Of a stretch of 64,000 nt of DNA, positions 40,963 through 50,304 are shown piece by piece; positions within the stretch are counted from its first letter, which is position 1, and each line of letters starts with the position of its first letter. Under the pieces are notes generated by a model. It saw nothing but the letters and a program-made list of their open reading frames with translations, was not told where the DNA came from and did no database searches. A program made the translations under genes and the position numbers. The stretch covers positions 1-64,000 of the forward strand of contig SUXY01000002.1 of NCBI GenBank assembly GCA_015060705.1. The letters run 5' to 3'. The DNA comes from Bacteroides sp. (GTDB taxonomy: Bacteria; Bacteroidota; Bacteroidia; Bacteroidales; Bacteroidaceae).

Positions 40963-43900
40963 CTATCCTTCCAAACTCACAATTTCTTGCAGAATACTTA
41001 CCGCTGTCTCCACATTTTCCACATTCTTCACCACCATGCTGCGCTTGCCGTTCTGCTCACGAAGATTACAGAAACGAGGGTTGCGGCCCATGTATCCGAT
41101 AACCTTTCCAAAAGCGGCACTCTGATAGTACGGACTATCGGGATTGCTCACAAAGAACAAAGTCATTCTTCCAGCTTTCAGGAAAATCTTTTCGGCTCCC
41201 AAACGCTTGGCTAGACGACGGAGCGGCACAATGCGGAGCAATTCCTGAGCTTCGGGTGGAACCTTACCGAAACGGTCTTCCAAGCGAGACTTGAAATCGA
41301 GGACATCCTTGTCCAATTCCAATCCGTCGAGTTCCCGATAGAGCAACATACGCTCGCTACTGCTCGGAATGTATTCGTTCGGGAAGAGCAATTCGAGGTC
41401 GCTTTCCACCTGACACTCACTCACGAAATCTTCGCCACTGATTTTCTCTTCTCCGGCAGCTTGAAGTTCCTCGGCATAGAGTTCGCTGAACTCGTCTTCC
41501 TTCAGTTCCTTCACGGCTTCTGCCAAAATCTTCTGATAGGTTTCATACCCTAAATCGGCGATGAATCCACTCTGTTCAGCACCCAACATATTTCCTGCTC
41601 CACGGATATCCAAGTCCTGCATGGCGATGTGGATACCGCTACCCAAATCGCTGAAGTTCTCGATGGCCTGCAAACGGCGCTTGGCTTCGGGAGTCAACGA
41701 GCTGAGTGGTGGAGCCAACAAATAACAGAAGGCTTTCCGATTGCTTCGACCCACTCGCCCACGCATCTGATGCAAATCACTCAAGCCGAAGTTCTGAGCG
41801 GCATTGATGATGATGGTATTGGCATTCGGAATATCGATACCACTCTCGATGATGGTCGTAGCCAAAAGCACATCGTAATCGTAATTGACGAAATCGTAGA
41901 TAATCTTTTCCAACTCTTCGGGCTTCATCTGACCATGACCGATGCATACACGGCAATCCGGAATATGACGCAAGATAAGTGCCTTCAACTCCTGCAGATT
42001 CTGAATGCGGTTGTTCACGAAGAACACCTGACCATTGCGGCTCATCTCGAAATTGATGGCCTCGGTAATGATTTCCTCGTTGAACGTGTGCACCTCTGTC
42101 TGAATGGGATAACGATTGGGTGGAGGTGTCTGGATGACGGACAAGTCACGGGCTCCCATGAGCGAGAACTGCAAGGTACGCGGAATCGGGGTAGCGGTCA
42201 TGGTGAGGGTATCGACATTCACCTTCAGCTGGCGAAGCTTTTCCTTTACACTCACTCCAAACTTCTGTTCCTCGTCGATAATCAGCAATCCCAAATCCTT
42301 GAACTTCACACTCTTTCCAATCAGTTTGTGTGTACCGATCAAGACATTGATCTCGCCATTCGCCAGTTCCTTCAAGATGCGGGAAGTGTCCTTAGCGGAA
42401 CGGGCACGGCTCAGGTATTCCACCTTACAAGGGAATTCCTTCAACCGCTCACTGAATGTCTGATAATGCTGGTACGCCAACACGGTGGTAGGTACAAGTA
42501 CCGCTACTTGTTTGTTGTCCGTAGCTGCCTTGAATGCCGCACGAACCGCCACTTCGGTCTTGCCAAAGCCCACATCACCACATACCAAGCGGTCCATCGG
42601 ACGGTTGCTTTCCATATCGGCCTTCACATCGTTGGTGGCTTTCAATTGGTCGGGCGTATCTTCGTAGAGGAAGCTCGCCTCCAATTCATGTTGCAAGAAA
42701 CTATCGGGCGTATAAGCAAAGCCCTGTTCCTGCTTACGTTGGGAATACAGCTTGATCAGGTCGCGGGCGATGTCCTTGATTTTGGTCTTCGTACGCTCCT
42801 TGATTTTCTCCCAAGCGCCCGTACCGAGCTTGTTGATACGGGGAGGTTCACCCTCCTTGCCCTTGTATTTCGATATCTTGTGCAACGAGTGGATGGATAC
42901 AAACACCACATCGTCGTTCTGATAAATCAACTTGATGACTTCTTGTGTAGAATCGCCGTTCGGCAGACGCACCAATCCAGCAAACTTTCCGATGCCATGG
43001 TCGATATGTACCACATAGTCACCCGGCTCGAATTGGCTGAGTTCTTTCAGGGTTAATGCTACCTTACCGTTTCTAGCTCGGTCGCTTCGCAGATTGTATT
43101 TATGGAATCGGTCGAATATCTGATGGTCGGTAAAGAAACAGCTCTTCAGCACATGGTCTGTAAAACCTTCGTGTAAGGTTTTGTTCACATACGTAAAACT
43201 AATGTTGTCACCTCTTTCCTCGAAGATGTCCTTCAATCGTTTGGCTTGCTTTTCGCTATCCGTACAGATATAAAGAGTATATCCCTTTTCCAGGAACTCC
43301 TTGAAACAAGTACTTACCAACTCGAAGTTCTTGTGAAATATCGGTTGGGCTTGTGTATCGAACTTCAACGTTGCCTGCGGAGTGCCCGTAGGCTTGTTTC
43401 CGAATTCTATCCGACGGAAATTCAAGGCATGAAGCATGAAGGTACCTCCATCAATCAGGTGCTTGCTGATGTTCAGAAGTTCATTCTTATGCTCCTCATC
43501 GGCTGCCAATGCCAATGGTGAAACGGCCTCCTCGTAAATCGTATCAATGCGTTCTCTCACCCAGAAGAAATCCTTCATCGCCAAGATACTATCCTTCGGA
43601 ATGAAATCGAAGAAGGAAACAAATTCGCCGCTTCCTGCTACACTCAACTCCGGCACAATCGCAATGGACTCTTTCTTCTCTCTAGACAACTGAGTATCGA
43701 CTTCGAACGTACGGATACTATCAATCTCATCGCCAAAGAAGTCCACACGGAAAGGATATTCCGACGCATAGGAAAACACATCGACAATGCTACCACGAAG
43801 CGCATATTGTCCCGGCTCGTATACATAGTCCACCCGCTCGAAACCGAACCCCGCCAAGGTATCCATGATGTGATCCACTTCCACCTGCTGACCGACATCC

Positions 43901-44334
43901 AATTTCAAGGTTCTACTGGAAAGTTCCCGGCTCGACACCACCTTCTCCGCCACCGCTTCCGGACAAGTTACAATGCATACCACATCGCCCTTCTGCAATC
44001 GGCTAAGCACTTCGGTACGAAGAATCTCATTCCCGGCATCCTTCTGTCCATACTTGATGGCCCGACGGTACGATGACGGGAAAAATAAGACATTCTCCTC
44101 CCCGTTAATCTGAGTAAGGTCATGATAGAAATAGCCCGCTTCTTCCACATCGCCTAGAATAAAGACGGTCGTTTGCTTGGCATTTTTCAGATAGGATGAA
44201 AAGAAGAGTGGAGAAGCAGAGGCATGCAATCCCCCCAGAAAAAACGTCTTGACGGACGAATCCTCCAATTGTTTGGCCAATCCCTTGGTATTGGGATGAG
44301 CAGCATAGATATGTTGTAATTCTGTTATGTCCAT
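40963..44334 (-). CDS. mfd: Transcription-repair coupling factor
   Basis: The ATG at 44334 (MDITELQHIYAAH) is chosen. The track start adds 38 residues that overlap the divergent promoters. The 1123-residue protein has the UvrB-like N-terminal modules (about 1-330), the RNA polymerase-interacting domain (about 440-520, GDYVVHIDHGIGKFAGLV), and the RecG-like translocase with GDVGFGKTEVAVRAAF (Walker A), LLIIDEEQKFGV (Walker B) and MTATPIPRTLQ. MRGRVGRSNRKAFCYLL is motif VI, and the TRCF C-terminal domain follows. It removes stalled RNA polymerase at lesions and recruits UvrA. The length is normal for Bacteroidetes. Confidence 0.97.
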   Translation of the reverse strand: MDITELQHIYAAHPNTKGLAKQLEDSSVKTFFLGGLHASASPLFFSSYLKNAKQTTVFILGDVEEAGYFYHDLTQINGEENVLFFPSSYRRAIKYGQKDAGNEILRTEVLSRLQKGDVVCIVTCPEAVAEKVVSSRELSSRTLKLDVGQQVEVDHIMDTLAGFGFERVDYVYEPGQYALRGSIVDVFSYASEYPFRVDFFGDEIDSIRTFEVDTQLSREKKESIAIVPELSVAGSGEFVSFFDFIPKDSILAMKDFFWVRERIDTIYEEAVSPLALAADEEHKNELLNISKHLIDGGTFMLHALNFRRIEFGNKPTGTPQATLKFDTQAQPIFHKNFELVSTCFKEFLEKGYTLYICTDSEKQAKRLKDIFEERGDNISFTYVNKTLHEGFTDHVLKSCFFTDHQIFDRFHKYNLRSDRARNGKVALTLKELSQFEPGDYVVHIDHGIGKFAGLVRLPNGDSTQEVIKLIYQNDDVVFVSIHSLHKISKYKGKEGEPPRINKLGTGAWEKIKERTKTKIKDIARDLIKLYSQRKQEQGFAYTPDSFLQHELEASFLYEDTPDQLKATNDVKADMESNRPMDRLVCGDVGFGKTEVAVRAAFKAATDNKQVAVLVPTTVLAYQHYQTFSERLKEFPCKVEYLSRARSAKDTSRILKELANGEINVLIGTHKLIGKSVKFKDLGLLIIDEEQKFGVSVKEKLRQLKVNVDTLTMTATPIPRTLQFSLMGARDLSVIQTPPPNRYPIQTEVHTFNEEIITEAINFEMSRNGQVFFVNNRIQNLQELKALILRHIPDCRVCIGHGQMKPEELEKIIYDFVNYDYDVLLATTIIESGIDIPNANTIIINAAQNFGLSDLHQMRGRVGRSNRKAFCYLLAPPLSSLTPEAKRRLQAIENFSDLGSGIHIAMQDLDIRGAGNMLGAEQSGFIADLGYETYQKILAEAVKELKEDEFSELYAEELQAAGEEKISGEDFVSECQVESDLELLFPNEYIPSSSERMLLYRELDGLELDKDVLDFKSRLEDRFGKVPPEAQELLRIVPLRRLAKRLGAEKIFLKAGRMTLFFVSNPDSPYYQSAAFGKVIGYMGRNPRFCNLREQNGKRSMVVKNVENVETAVSILQEIVSLEG

Positions 44335-44354
44335 AAATTTGTTAAGTCGAACGG

Positions 44355-44362
44355 CAAAATTA
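44355..44362 (-). promoter_or_regulatory. Candidate -7 box for mfd (TAATTTTG, minus strand)
   Basis: CAAAATTA on the plus strand reads TAATTTTG on the minus strand, 21 bases upstream of the mfd start codon. It matches TAnnTTTG, but no TTG -33 element is obvious. Confidence 0.5.
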
Positions 44363-44415
44363 AAAAAATATCCGATTAGTTGGAACGATTTCAAGGAAGT
44401 ATTTCGGAAAATCGT

Positions 44416-44423
44416 TACATTTG
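44416..44423 (+). promoter_or_regulatory. Bacteroides-type -7 box (TACATTTG)
   Basis: TACATTTG lies 23 bases before the ATG of the TPR gene at 44447. The mfd and TPR promoters are divergent in a 112-base gap. Confidence 0.6.
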
Positions 44424-44446
44424 CAATTCGTAAAAACAGAAAACTC

Positions 44447-46642
44447 ATGTACGAAGGAATCGAAGATATTTTCCGGCTACTCGATGCCGGCCGTTTAAAG
44501 GAAGCATTGACGCAACTTCAAGGCATCAGCATGCAAACCAACCGCTGGGAGCTACGCAACCGAATCGAAAGCACCCTCACGGCGTATGGCTATATGTTGC
44601 AATATGCCCAACAAGGCATGGAAGACCCGAACCGCAAAAGCTTCTACCAACAAACCTTCCGTACGGCTTACGAACTCACGGATGCTGTAAACATCGCCCT
44701 GCATTCGCAAAAGACCAGTGGCATGTATTATGACCGTATCCGTACCTTCGGTCTGCAACCAGCGAAGGCTTATGCCGAACTTCAGCTTCAATTGGAAACC
44801 TTTACCGAAGATGCATCGACGGCCCCTTTGCTCTATCACGATGACAAGCGCCTGCAAACCGAAATGGGAAAAATTCACCAATCGCACGAATCGGCCCTCA
44901 CGGAACTTTTCGACAAGACTTGGGCAACTCCTTTCTGGAGTGATAACGAAGCACGGGAAGCAACGCTTCTTCTGCAATCGGTATTGGTGGCTCCCAACGA
45001 CTTGGCCGTCATGGTGAGTGCTGCCACCTTGAGTTTGATTCGCGTATTTGATGCCCACAAATTGGGTTTTCTATTGGAAGCCTATCGCCACGAACACTTG
45101 CAAGTGAACCAACGGGCTTTGGTAGGGATACTCATCACCATTGCTAAACATGAGAAACGGATTGCCTTGTATCCCGAACTCCTCTCCCGCTTCTCCCTCC
45201 TGAGCGAAGACGAAGGTTTCCGGAAGAACCTGTATACCATTCAGATGCAGTTACTCATCACCCGTGAAACCACCAAGATAGACAAGAAAATGCGCGAAGA
45301 AATCATCCCCGAGATGATGAAGAACGCCAAACAACTGAACGACCCGAAATTCCGTTTCGACGAATCGGAAGAATCCGAAGACCGCAATCCGGAATGGGAA
45401 GAATGGATGGACAAGAGCGGCATGACGGACAAGATCAAGGAAATGGGCGAATGGCAAATGGCAGGTGCCGATGTGTACATGAGTTCGTTTGCCCAACTCA
45501 AGCATTATCCGTTCTTTCATCAGGTTTCGCATTGGTTCTACCCGTTCGACTTGAGTCTTCCGATGCTGGCACCTCTTAAAAAAGAGTTCGACAGCTCGGC
45601 TTTTTCACCGTTGAAGCTCATCGCTCATTCGGATTTCTTCTGTAATTCGGACAAATTCTCGTTCAGCTTGGCCATTCTGAGCATGCCTCAAAACATGCGC
45701 GAAATGTCCATGCAACAAATGGAAGAACAAGCACGCATGAACGAAGAACAACGCGACAAGTTGGAAGCCTTGATGCAACAAAAAAGAGAAGCCAAGGGCA
45801 TCAGTCGTCAGTACATTCAGGACTTGTATCGCTTCTTCAAGCTATGGCAACGCCATCAGGAAGAAGAAGACATCTTCCGTTGGAAGTTCAACTTATGGGA
45901 AAACTCGTTGTTGGGCGATGCCTTGCAACAACCGGAGATTACCAAGGAATTGGCGGATTATCTCCTGCAAAAAGAATACTTGGAAGAAGCTTATTCGCTC
46001 TATCAGAAATTGATGAATGAACACAGCACCCTAGCGGAAGTTTATCAGAAAGCCGGTTATATCCAACAAAAGCAGAAGCACTATACCGAAGCGATCCGAC
46101 ATTATGAACATGCCGATATCCTGATGCCCGACAATGTTTGGACCAACAAGCATCTGGCTCAATGCTACAAGTTGAGCGGCAACATGAATTCGGCTTTGGA
46201 ATACTACCGGAAAGTGGAGGCTGTCCAGCCCGACAATTTGAGCATCGCTTTACAAATCGGTCAGTGCCTGGCTCGAAAAGAAGCCTACACCGAAGCATTG
46301 TCTTATTTCTACAAAGTGGAATATTTGGAAAAGAATCCGGACAATGCCCGACGAGCCATCGCCTGGTGTTCTTTCGTTAGCGGTAAGAACGAAGAAGCCT
46401 TAAAATATTATCAGCTATTGCTCCAACAACCGGCACCCAAGTCGCACGACTGGATGAATGCAGGTCATGTGTATTTGGTCAAGCATCAGATACAAGAAGC
46501 CCTCGTTCATTATCAGAAGGCTCATGCCATGGAAAGCAATCATACAGCCTTCATCGATAAATTCAATAAGGACAAGGCAACATTGTTGAGTTTGGGATTA
46601 AATAAGGAAGATATTCAGATAATACTTGATTTATTACTATGA
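44447..46642 (+). CDS. Tetratricopeptide-repeat protein
   Basis: The ATG at 44447 (MYEGIEDIFRLLDAGRLKEAL) is chosen because the -7 box lies just upstream. The longer frame in the ORF track overlaps the mfd start. The 731-residue protein is cytoplasmic, with no signal or membrane helix. Its C-terminal third (about 515-700) holds TPR units such as LADYLLQKEYLEEAYSLYQKL, YIQQKQKHYTEAIRHYEHAD and LAQCYKLSGNMNSALEYYRK. The N-terminal two thirds are helical with a Met/Glu-rich coiled segment (MSMQQMEEQARMNEEQRDK). It is a conserved Bacteroidetes protein; the binding partner is unknown. Confidence 0.88.
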   Translation: MYEGIEDIFRLLDAGRLKEALTQLQGISMQTNRWELRNRIESTLTAYGYMLQYAQQGMEDPNRKSFYQQTFRTAYELTDAVNIALHSQKTSGMYYDRIRTFGLQPAKAYAELQLQLETFTEDASTAPLLYHDDKRLQTEMGKIHQSHESALTELFDKTWATPFWSDNEAREATLLLQSVLVAPNDLAVMVSAATLSLIRVFDAHKLGFLLEAYRHEHLQVNQRALVGILITIAKHEKRIALYPELLSRFSLLSEDEGFRKNLYTIQMQLLITRETTKIDKKMREEIIPEMMKNAKQLNDPKFRFDESEESEDRNPEWEEWMDKSGMTDKIKEMGEWQMAGADVYMSSFAQLKHYPFFHQVSHWFYPFDLSLPMLAPLKKEFDSSAFSPLKLIAHSDFFCNSDKFSFSLAILSMPQNMREMSMQQMEEQARMNEEQRDKLEALMQQKREAKGISRQYIQDLYRFFKLWQRHQEEEDIFRWKFNLWENSLLGDALQQPEITKELADYLLQKEYLEEAYSLYQKLMNEHSTLAEVYQKAGYIQQKQKHYTEAIRHYEHADILMPDNVWTNKHLAQCYKLSGNMNSALEYYRKVEAVQPDNLSIALQIGQCLARKEAYTEALSYFYKVEYLEKNPDNARRAIAWCSFVSGKNEEALKYYQLLLQQPAPKSHDWMNAGHVYLVKHQIQEALVHYQKAHAMESNHTAFIDKFNKDKATLLSLGLNKEDIQIILDLLL

Positions 46643-46645
46643 AAT

Positions 46646-46735
46646 TGTCATTCAGAACGGAACGAAGTGGAGTGAAGAATCTCGAAAACACCAATGTGGA
46701 TGTACTCGAGATTCTTCGCTTCGCTCTGAATGACA
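46646..46735. repeat. Dispersed palindromic element, copy 5
   Basis: The left arm TGTCATTCAGAACGGAACG is identical over 19 bases to copy 1, 46.5 kb away. The right arm CTTCGCTTCGCTCTGAATGACA is also conserved. It lies 3 bases after the TPR gene stop, before the promoter of the S41 protease gene. Confidence 0.88.
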
Positions 46736-46779
46736 TTAAAAAACAATAAAAAAAATAGGAGTTTTTCTCTTAAATTCCC

Positions 46780-46787
46780 TAGATTTG
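46780..46787 (+). promoter_or_regulatory. Bacteroides-type -7 box (TAGATTTG)
   Basis: TAGATTTG lies 22 bases before the ATG at 46810, heading the operon S41 protease, GT2, pyrC, MetH-activation protein and metallophosphoesterase. Confidence 0.6.
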
Positions 46788-46809
46788 CATTTTAAAAGAA
46801 AAGAAGAAC

Positions 46810-48195
46810 ATGAAACATATCTCATACATCGCATTTTTAGCCTTGATGCTGCTTTTCCCTTCCTGTGGAGAAGACCGCACCGGTGAATTTTATGCGCTGA
46901 TTGAAGACCGCATGTGGATAGAAGACATCATGCGGGAAAACTATTTATGGGCTGAAGACATGCCCGTCATCGAAAAGGAAGACGACTATTTCCAGGAACC
47001 GGCTACCTTCTTCAAGAACCTACTTTCCAAGAATGCGCTGAACGGAAAAGGTGACAAGTATTCGTACATGGAAGAAAAGAAAGTAGAAGCGGAAGAAGAA
47101 ACTCGTAGCTTGATGTTGGACCGTACTTCTACCTATGGTATGGAGTTCATTTTGACCAACGACCCGACAGGAACCACCGCACATACTTTCGCCCGAGTAT
47201 TGTATGTCTTGCCGGATTCACCGGCAGAGAAAGCCGGTATCCAACGGGGCGATTGGATTTCGGCCATCAACAAAGACCGAATCACTACCGACAATTACAA
47301 GCTATTGATTCAAGGAGGGAATATCTCTCTGGCACGCAATGAGGTCATCTCAACCGAAAACGGACTGGGTTGGAAAGCCAAGGACACCTTGAATATGGGT
47401 GCATCCATCGCCATGGAAATCAATCCGTTCTTCATGAGCAATGTTTATGAAGTGGAAGGACAAAAAATTGCCTACTTGGTGTACAACGAATTTTCAACCG
47501 GTCCCAACAATGAAGGTACCGAATCTGTTTATAATGAACAGATGAAACAACTCTTTGCTCAATTCAAATCCCAATCACCGGATGCCATGATCCTCGACTT
47601 GCGTTATAACAACGGAGGGTTCTTGCAATGTGCTCAAGCTTTAGGTAGCTTGTTGGCACCAGCCAGTGCCATCGGAAAGGATTTTGTGAACTTGACCTTC
47701 AACGATAAAGCCGATCCGCAAGTGGTACGCTATCCTTTCGACCAACAATATGCCGATGCAAACCTCGACTTGAACAAGGTTTACATTCTGACCGGCAGCC
47801 AAACCGCCTCTGCCTCCGAAGCAGTCATCAACGGTCTTATCCCATACATGGGAGCTGAGAATGTGGTGCTCATCGGTACAAAAACCGAAGGAAAGAACGT
47901 AGCCATGTCTTCTTTCAAGAACGAAGCACATGGACTGACTTTATGGCCGGTCATCGCTTTTGTCTCCAACGCCAACAACGAAGGAGCATATAGCGAAGGA
48001 TTCAAGCCTCGCTATGAACTGAATGAAAATAGCCTCATCAATTGGTATCCTTTAGGAAATCCGGAAGAATACCTGTTGAAGAATACCCTTTCTTTGATTA
48101 CTACCGGCACCATGCCTGATCTCCCAACATCGAATGAAGGAGAAACACAAACGCTTCGTAGTTCCATTGCTCCGAAAGGGATACGCATTAAATAA
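46810..48195 (+). CDS. S41 family peptidase, lipoprotein with PDZ domain
   Basis: The 461-residue protein has a lipoprotein leader (MKHISYIAFLALMLLFPSC) with lipobox FPSC-G. A helical N-terminal segment (MWIEDIMRENYLWAEDMPV) precedes a PDZ domain (about 125-215, DSPAEKAGIQRGDWISAINK). The S41 domain has LDLRYNNGGFLQCAQ, the nucleophile region GSQTASASEAVINGL and the Lys in LIGTKTEGKNVA. It shares domain order and length range with the protein at 25414 and is a distant paralogue. It heads an operon with a glycosyltransferase 21 bases downstream. Confidence 0.9.
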   Translation: MKHISYIAFLALMLLFPSCGEDRTGEFYALIEDRMWIEDIMRENYLWAEDMPVIEKEDDYFQEPATFFKNLLSKNALNGKGDKYSYMEEKKVEAEEETRSLMLDRTSTYGMEFILTNDPTGTTAHTFARVLYVLPDSPAEKAGIQRGDWISAINKDRITTDNYKLLIQGGNISLARNEVISTENGLGWKAKDTLNMGASIAMEINPFFMSNVYEVEGQKIAYLVYNEFSTGPNNEGTESVYNEQMKQLFAQFKSQSPDAMILDLRYNNGGFLQCAQALGSLLAPASAIGKDFVNLTFNDKADPQVVRYPFDQQYADANLDLNKVYILTGSQTASASEAVINGLIPYMGAENVVLIGTKTEGKNVAMSSFKNEAHGLTLWPVIAFVSNANNEGAYSEGFKPRYELNENSLINWYPLGNPEEYLLKNTLSLITTGTMPDLPTSNEGETQTLRSSIAPKGIRIK

Positions 48196-48216
48196 TAACC
48201 TTATAAGAAGACAACC

Positions 48217-48957
48217 ATGAAATCCGACAGCATTATTATCATACCTACATATAACGAAAAGGAAAATATCGAGAACATCATCCGGGCGGTGTTTGGCTTG
48301 GAGAAATTCTTTCATATCCTGATTATTGAAGACAACTCTCCCGACGGAACCGCTGATATTGTCCGTCGCATGCAACAAGAATTCCCGGACCGTCTCTTCA
48401 TGGTAGAACGGAAAGGGAAGTTGGGTCTGGGTACTGCTTACATTGCCGGATTCAAATGGGCCGTTGAGCATCAATACGATTATGTATTCGAAATGGATGC
48501 CGACTTCAGTCACGCACCGGCCGACCTCCCACGTTTGTACGACAAGTGTGCCAACGAAGGGTATGACGTAGCCATCGGTTCGCGCTATGTCAGTGGGGTC
48601 AATGTAGTCAACTGGCCGATGGGACGTGTCCTGATGTCTTATTTCGCATCGAAATACGTACGCTTTGTTACCGGATTGCCTATCCACGATACCACCGCCG
48701 GATTCAAATGTTACCGTCGTCAGGTATTGGAAACCATCGAACTGGACAAGATCAGATTCAAGGGATATGCTTTCCAGATTGAAATGAAATTTACCGCTTA
48801 TCAATGCGGTTTCAAGATAGCCGAAGTACCTGTCATCTTTGTCAACCGTGAACTGGGTACCTCGAAAATGAATTCCAGCATCTTCGGAGAAGCCTTCTTC
48901 GGTGTGATGCAATTGAAATGGAGCAGTTGGTTCCGTAAGTATCCACAAAAAGCTTAA
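48217..48957 (+). CDS. Polyprenol monophosphomannose synthase (GT2, DPM1-like)
   Basis: The 246-residue GT2 protein has the GT-A fold motifs of dolichyl-phosphate mannose synthase: IIPTYNEKENIENII at the start, IEDNSPDGTADIV, EMDADFSHAPADLPRL (the DxD-like DAD) and IGSRYVSGVNVVNWP, with an acceptor loop HDTTAGFKCYRRQVLE. It lacks the C-terminal membrane domain of longer relatives, so it is the soluble catalytic type. It transfers mannose from GDP-mannose to a polyprenyl phosphate, feeding periplasmic mannosylation such as Bacteroides protein O-glycosylation. It ends 6 bases before pyrC. Confidence 0.93.
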   Translation: MKSDSIIIIPTYNEKENIENIIRAVFGLEKFFHILIIEDNSPDGTADIVRRMQQEFPDRLFMVERKGKLGLGTAYIAGFKWAVEHQYDYVFEMDADFSHAPADLPRLYDKCANEGYDVAIGSRYVSGVNVVNWPMGRVLMSYFASKYVRFVTGLPIHDTTAGFKCYRRQVLETIELDKIRFKGYAFQIEMKFTAYQCGFKIAEVPVIFVNRELGTSKMNSSIFGEAFFGVMQLKWSSWFRKYPQKA

Positions 48958-48963
48958 TGTACA

Positions 48964-50304
48964 ATGAAAAGAACATACATTAAAAACGCACGAATCGTCA
49001 ACGAAGGACAAGTATTCGAAGGTTCGTTGGTAATAGCAGATGAAGTCATAGCAGAAGTATTGAAAGCAGGCGAATTACCTTCTGTCGCTTGTGAAGAAAC
49101 CATCGATGCACAAGGTTGCTATCTGTTGCCAGGTGTCATCGACGACCATGTTCATTTCCGTGATCCGGGCTTGACACACAAGGCCGACATGTACACCGAA
49201 AGCATGGCTGCCGCTGCCGGTGGGGTAACTAGCTATATGGATATGCCGAACACCAATCCACAAACGACGACCCTCGAAGCATTGGAAGACAAGTTCAAGG
49301 ATGCTGCAACCAAGAGCATCGTGAACTATTCGTTCTATTTCGGTGCAACCAATAACAATGCCGATTCATTGGCTTTGTTGGACAAGAAGAAAGTTTGCGG
49401 GGTGAAATTGTTTATGGGATCCAGTACAGGAAACATGTTGGTGGACCAAATGAAAACCTTGAAGAATATCTTCGCCAATGCCGGTATGTTGATTGCGACC
49501 CATTGCGAAGACCAACATATCATCAGTGCCAATACTGCTGCTTATAAGGAAAAATACGGAGAAGATCCAGACGTGAAATATCATCCGGAAATTCGCAATG
49601 AAGAAGCTTGCTACCAATCATCGGCTTTGGCGGTACAATTGGCGAAAGAAACGGGTGCTCGTCTGCACATCATGCACATCAGCACCGCCAAGGAATTGGA
49701 ATTGTTGGAAAACAAACCGATTGCCGATAAGAACATCACTGCCGAAGCTTGTGTGTCTCATCTTTTCTTCTGCGATGAAGACTATGAAACATTCGGTGCA
49801 CGCATCAAGTGTAATCCTGCCATCAAGTCGAAGAAAGACAGAGATGCATTGCGTCAGGCATTGACCGGCAACTTGATTGATGTCATCGGTACCGACCATG
49901 CTCCTCACCTCTTGAGTGAAAAGCAAGGGGGTGCATTGAAAGCCGTATCGGGTATGCCGACCTTGCAATTTTCGTTGACCGCTGTCATGGAATTAGTTCA
50001 TGAAGGGGCACTGACTATCGAACAATTGGTTCAGAAAATGTGTCATGCACCGGCTACTCTCTATCAGATAAAGAATCGTGGTTTCATCCGTCCGGGCTAT
50101 CAAGCCGACTTGGTATTGGTTAATCCTACCAAAGTATGGACAGTCAACAACGATTGCATTTTGAGCAAATGCGGTTGGAGTCCGATGGAAGGACAGACTT
50201 TCCACTCGAAGGTAGTCAAGACATTTGCCAATGGCCATATCGTATACGACGGTCAGCAGGTAGACACAGATTATCGCGGACAGGCATTGGCATTCGACCG
50301 ATGA
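48964..50304 (+). CDS. pyrC: Dihydroorotase
   Basis: The 446-residue amidohydrolase is a class I dihydroorotase. It has the zinc HxH in DDHVHFRDPGLTHKADM and the stretch AAAAGGVTSYMDMPNTNP. LFMGSSTGNMLVD replaces the usual carbamylated-Lys region. The His ligands lie in IATHCEDQH and LHIMHISTAKE, and the catalytic Asp in DVIGTDHAPHLL. It closes carbamoyl aspartate to dihydroorotate in pyrimidine synthesis. Its last 4 bases overlap the next gene (ATGA), which couples their translation. Confidence 0.94.
   Translation: MKRTYIKNARIVNEGQVFEGSLVIADEVIAEVLKAGELPSVACEETIDAQGCYLLPGVIDDHVHFRDPGLTHKADMYTESMAAAAGGVTSYMDMPNTNPQTTTLEALEDKFKDAATKSIVNYSFYFGATNNNADSLALLDKKKVCGVKLFMGSSTGNMLVDQMKTLKNIFANAGMLIATHCEDQHIISANTAAYKEKYGEDPDVKYHPEIRNEEACYQSSALAVQLAKETGARLHIMHISTAKELELLENKPIADKNITAEACVSHLFFCDEDYETFGARIKCNPAIKSKKDRDALRQALTGNLIDVIGTDHAPHLLSEKQGGALKAVSGMPTLQFSLTAVMELVHEGALTIEQLVQKMCHAPATLYQIKNRGFIRPGYQADLVLVNPTKVWTVNNDCILSKCGWSPMEGQTFHSKVVKTFANGHIVYDGQQVDTDYRGQALAFDR

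Noticed and set aside
41629-43056. 475-aa plus-strand ORF
   Set aside because: It is antisense to mfd, whose helicase motifs define the real frame.
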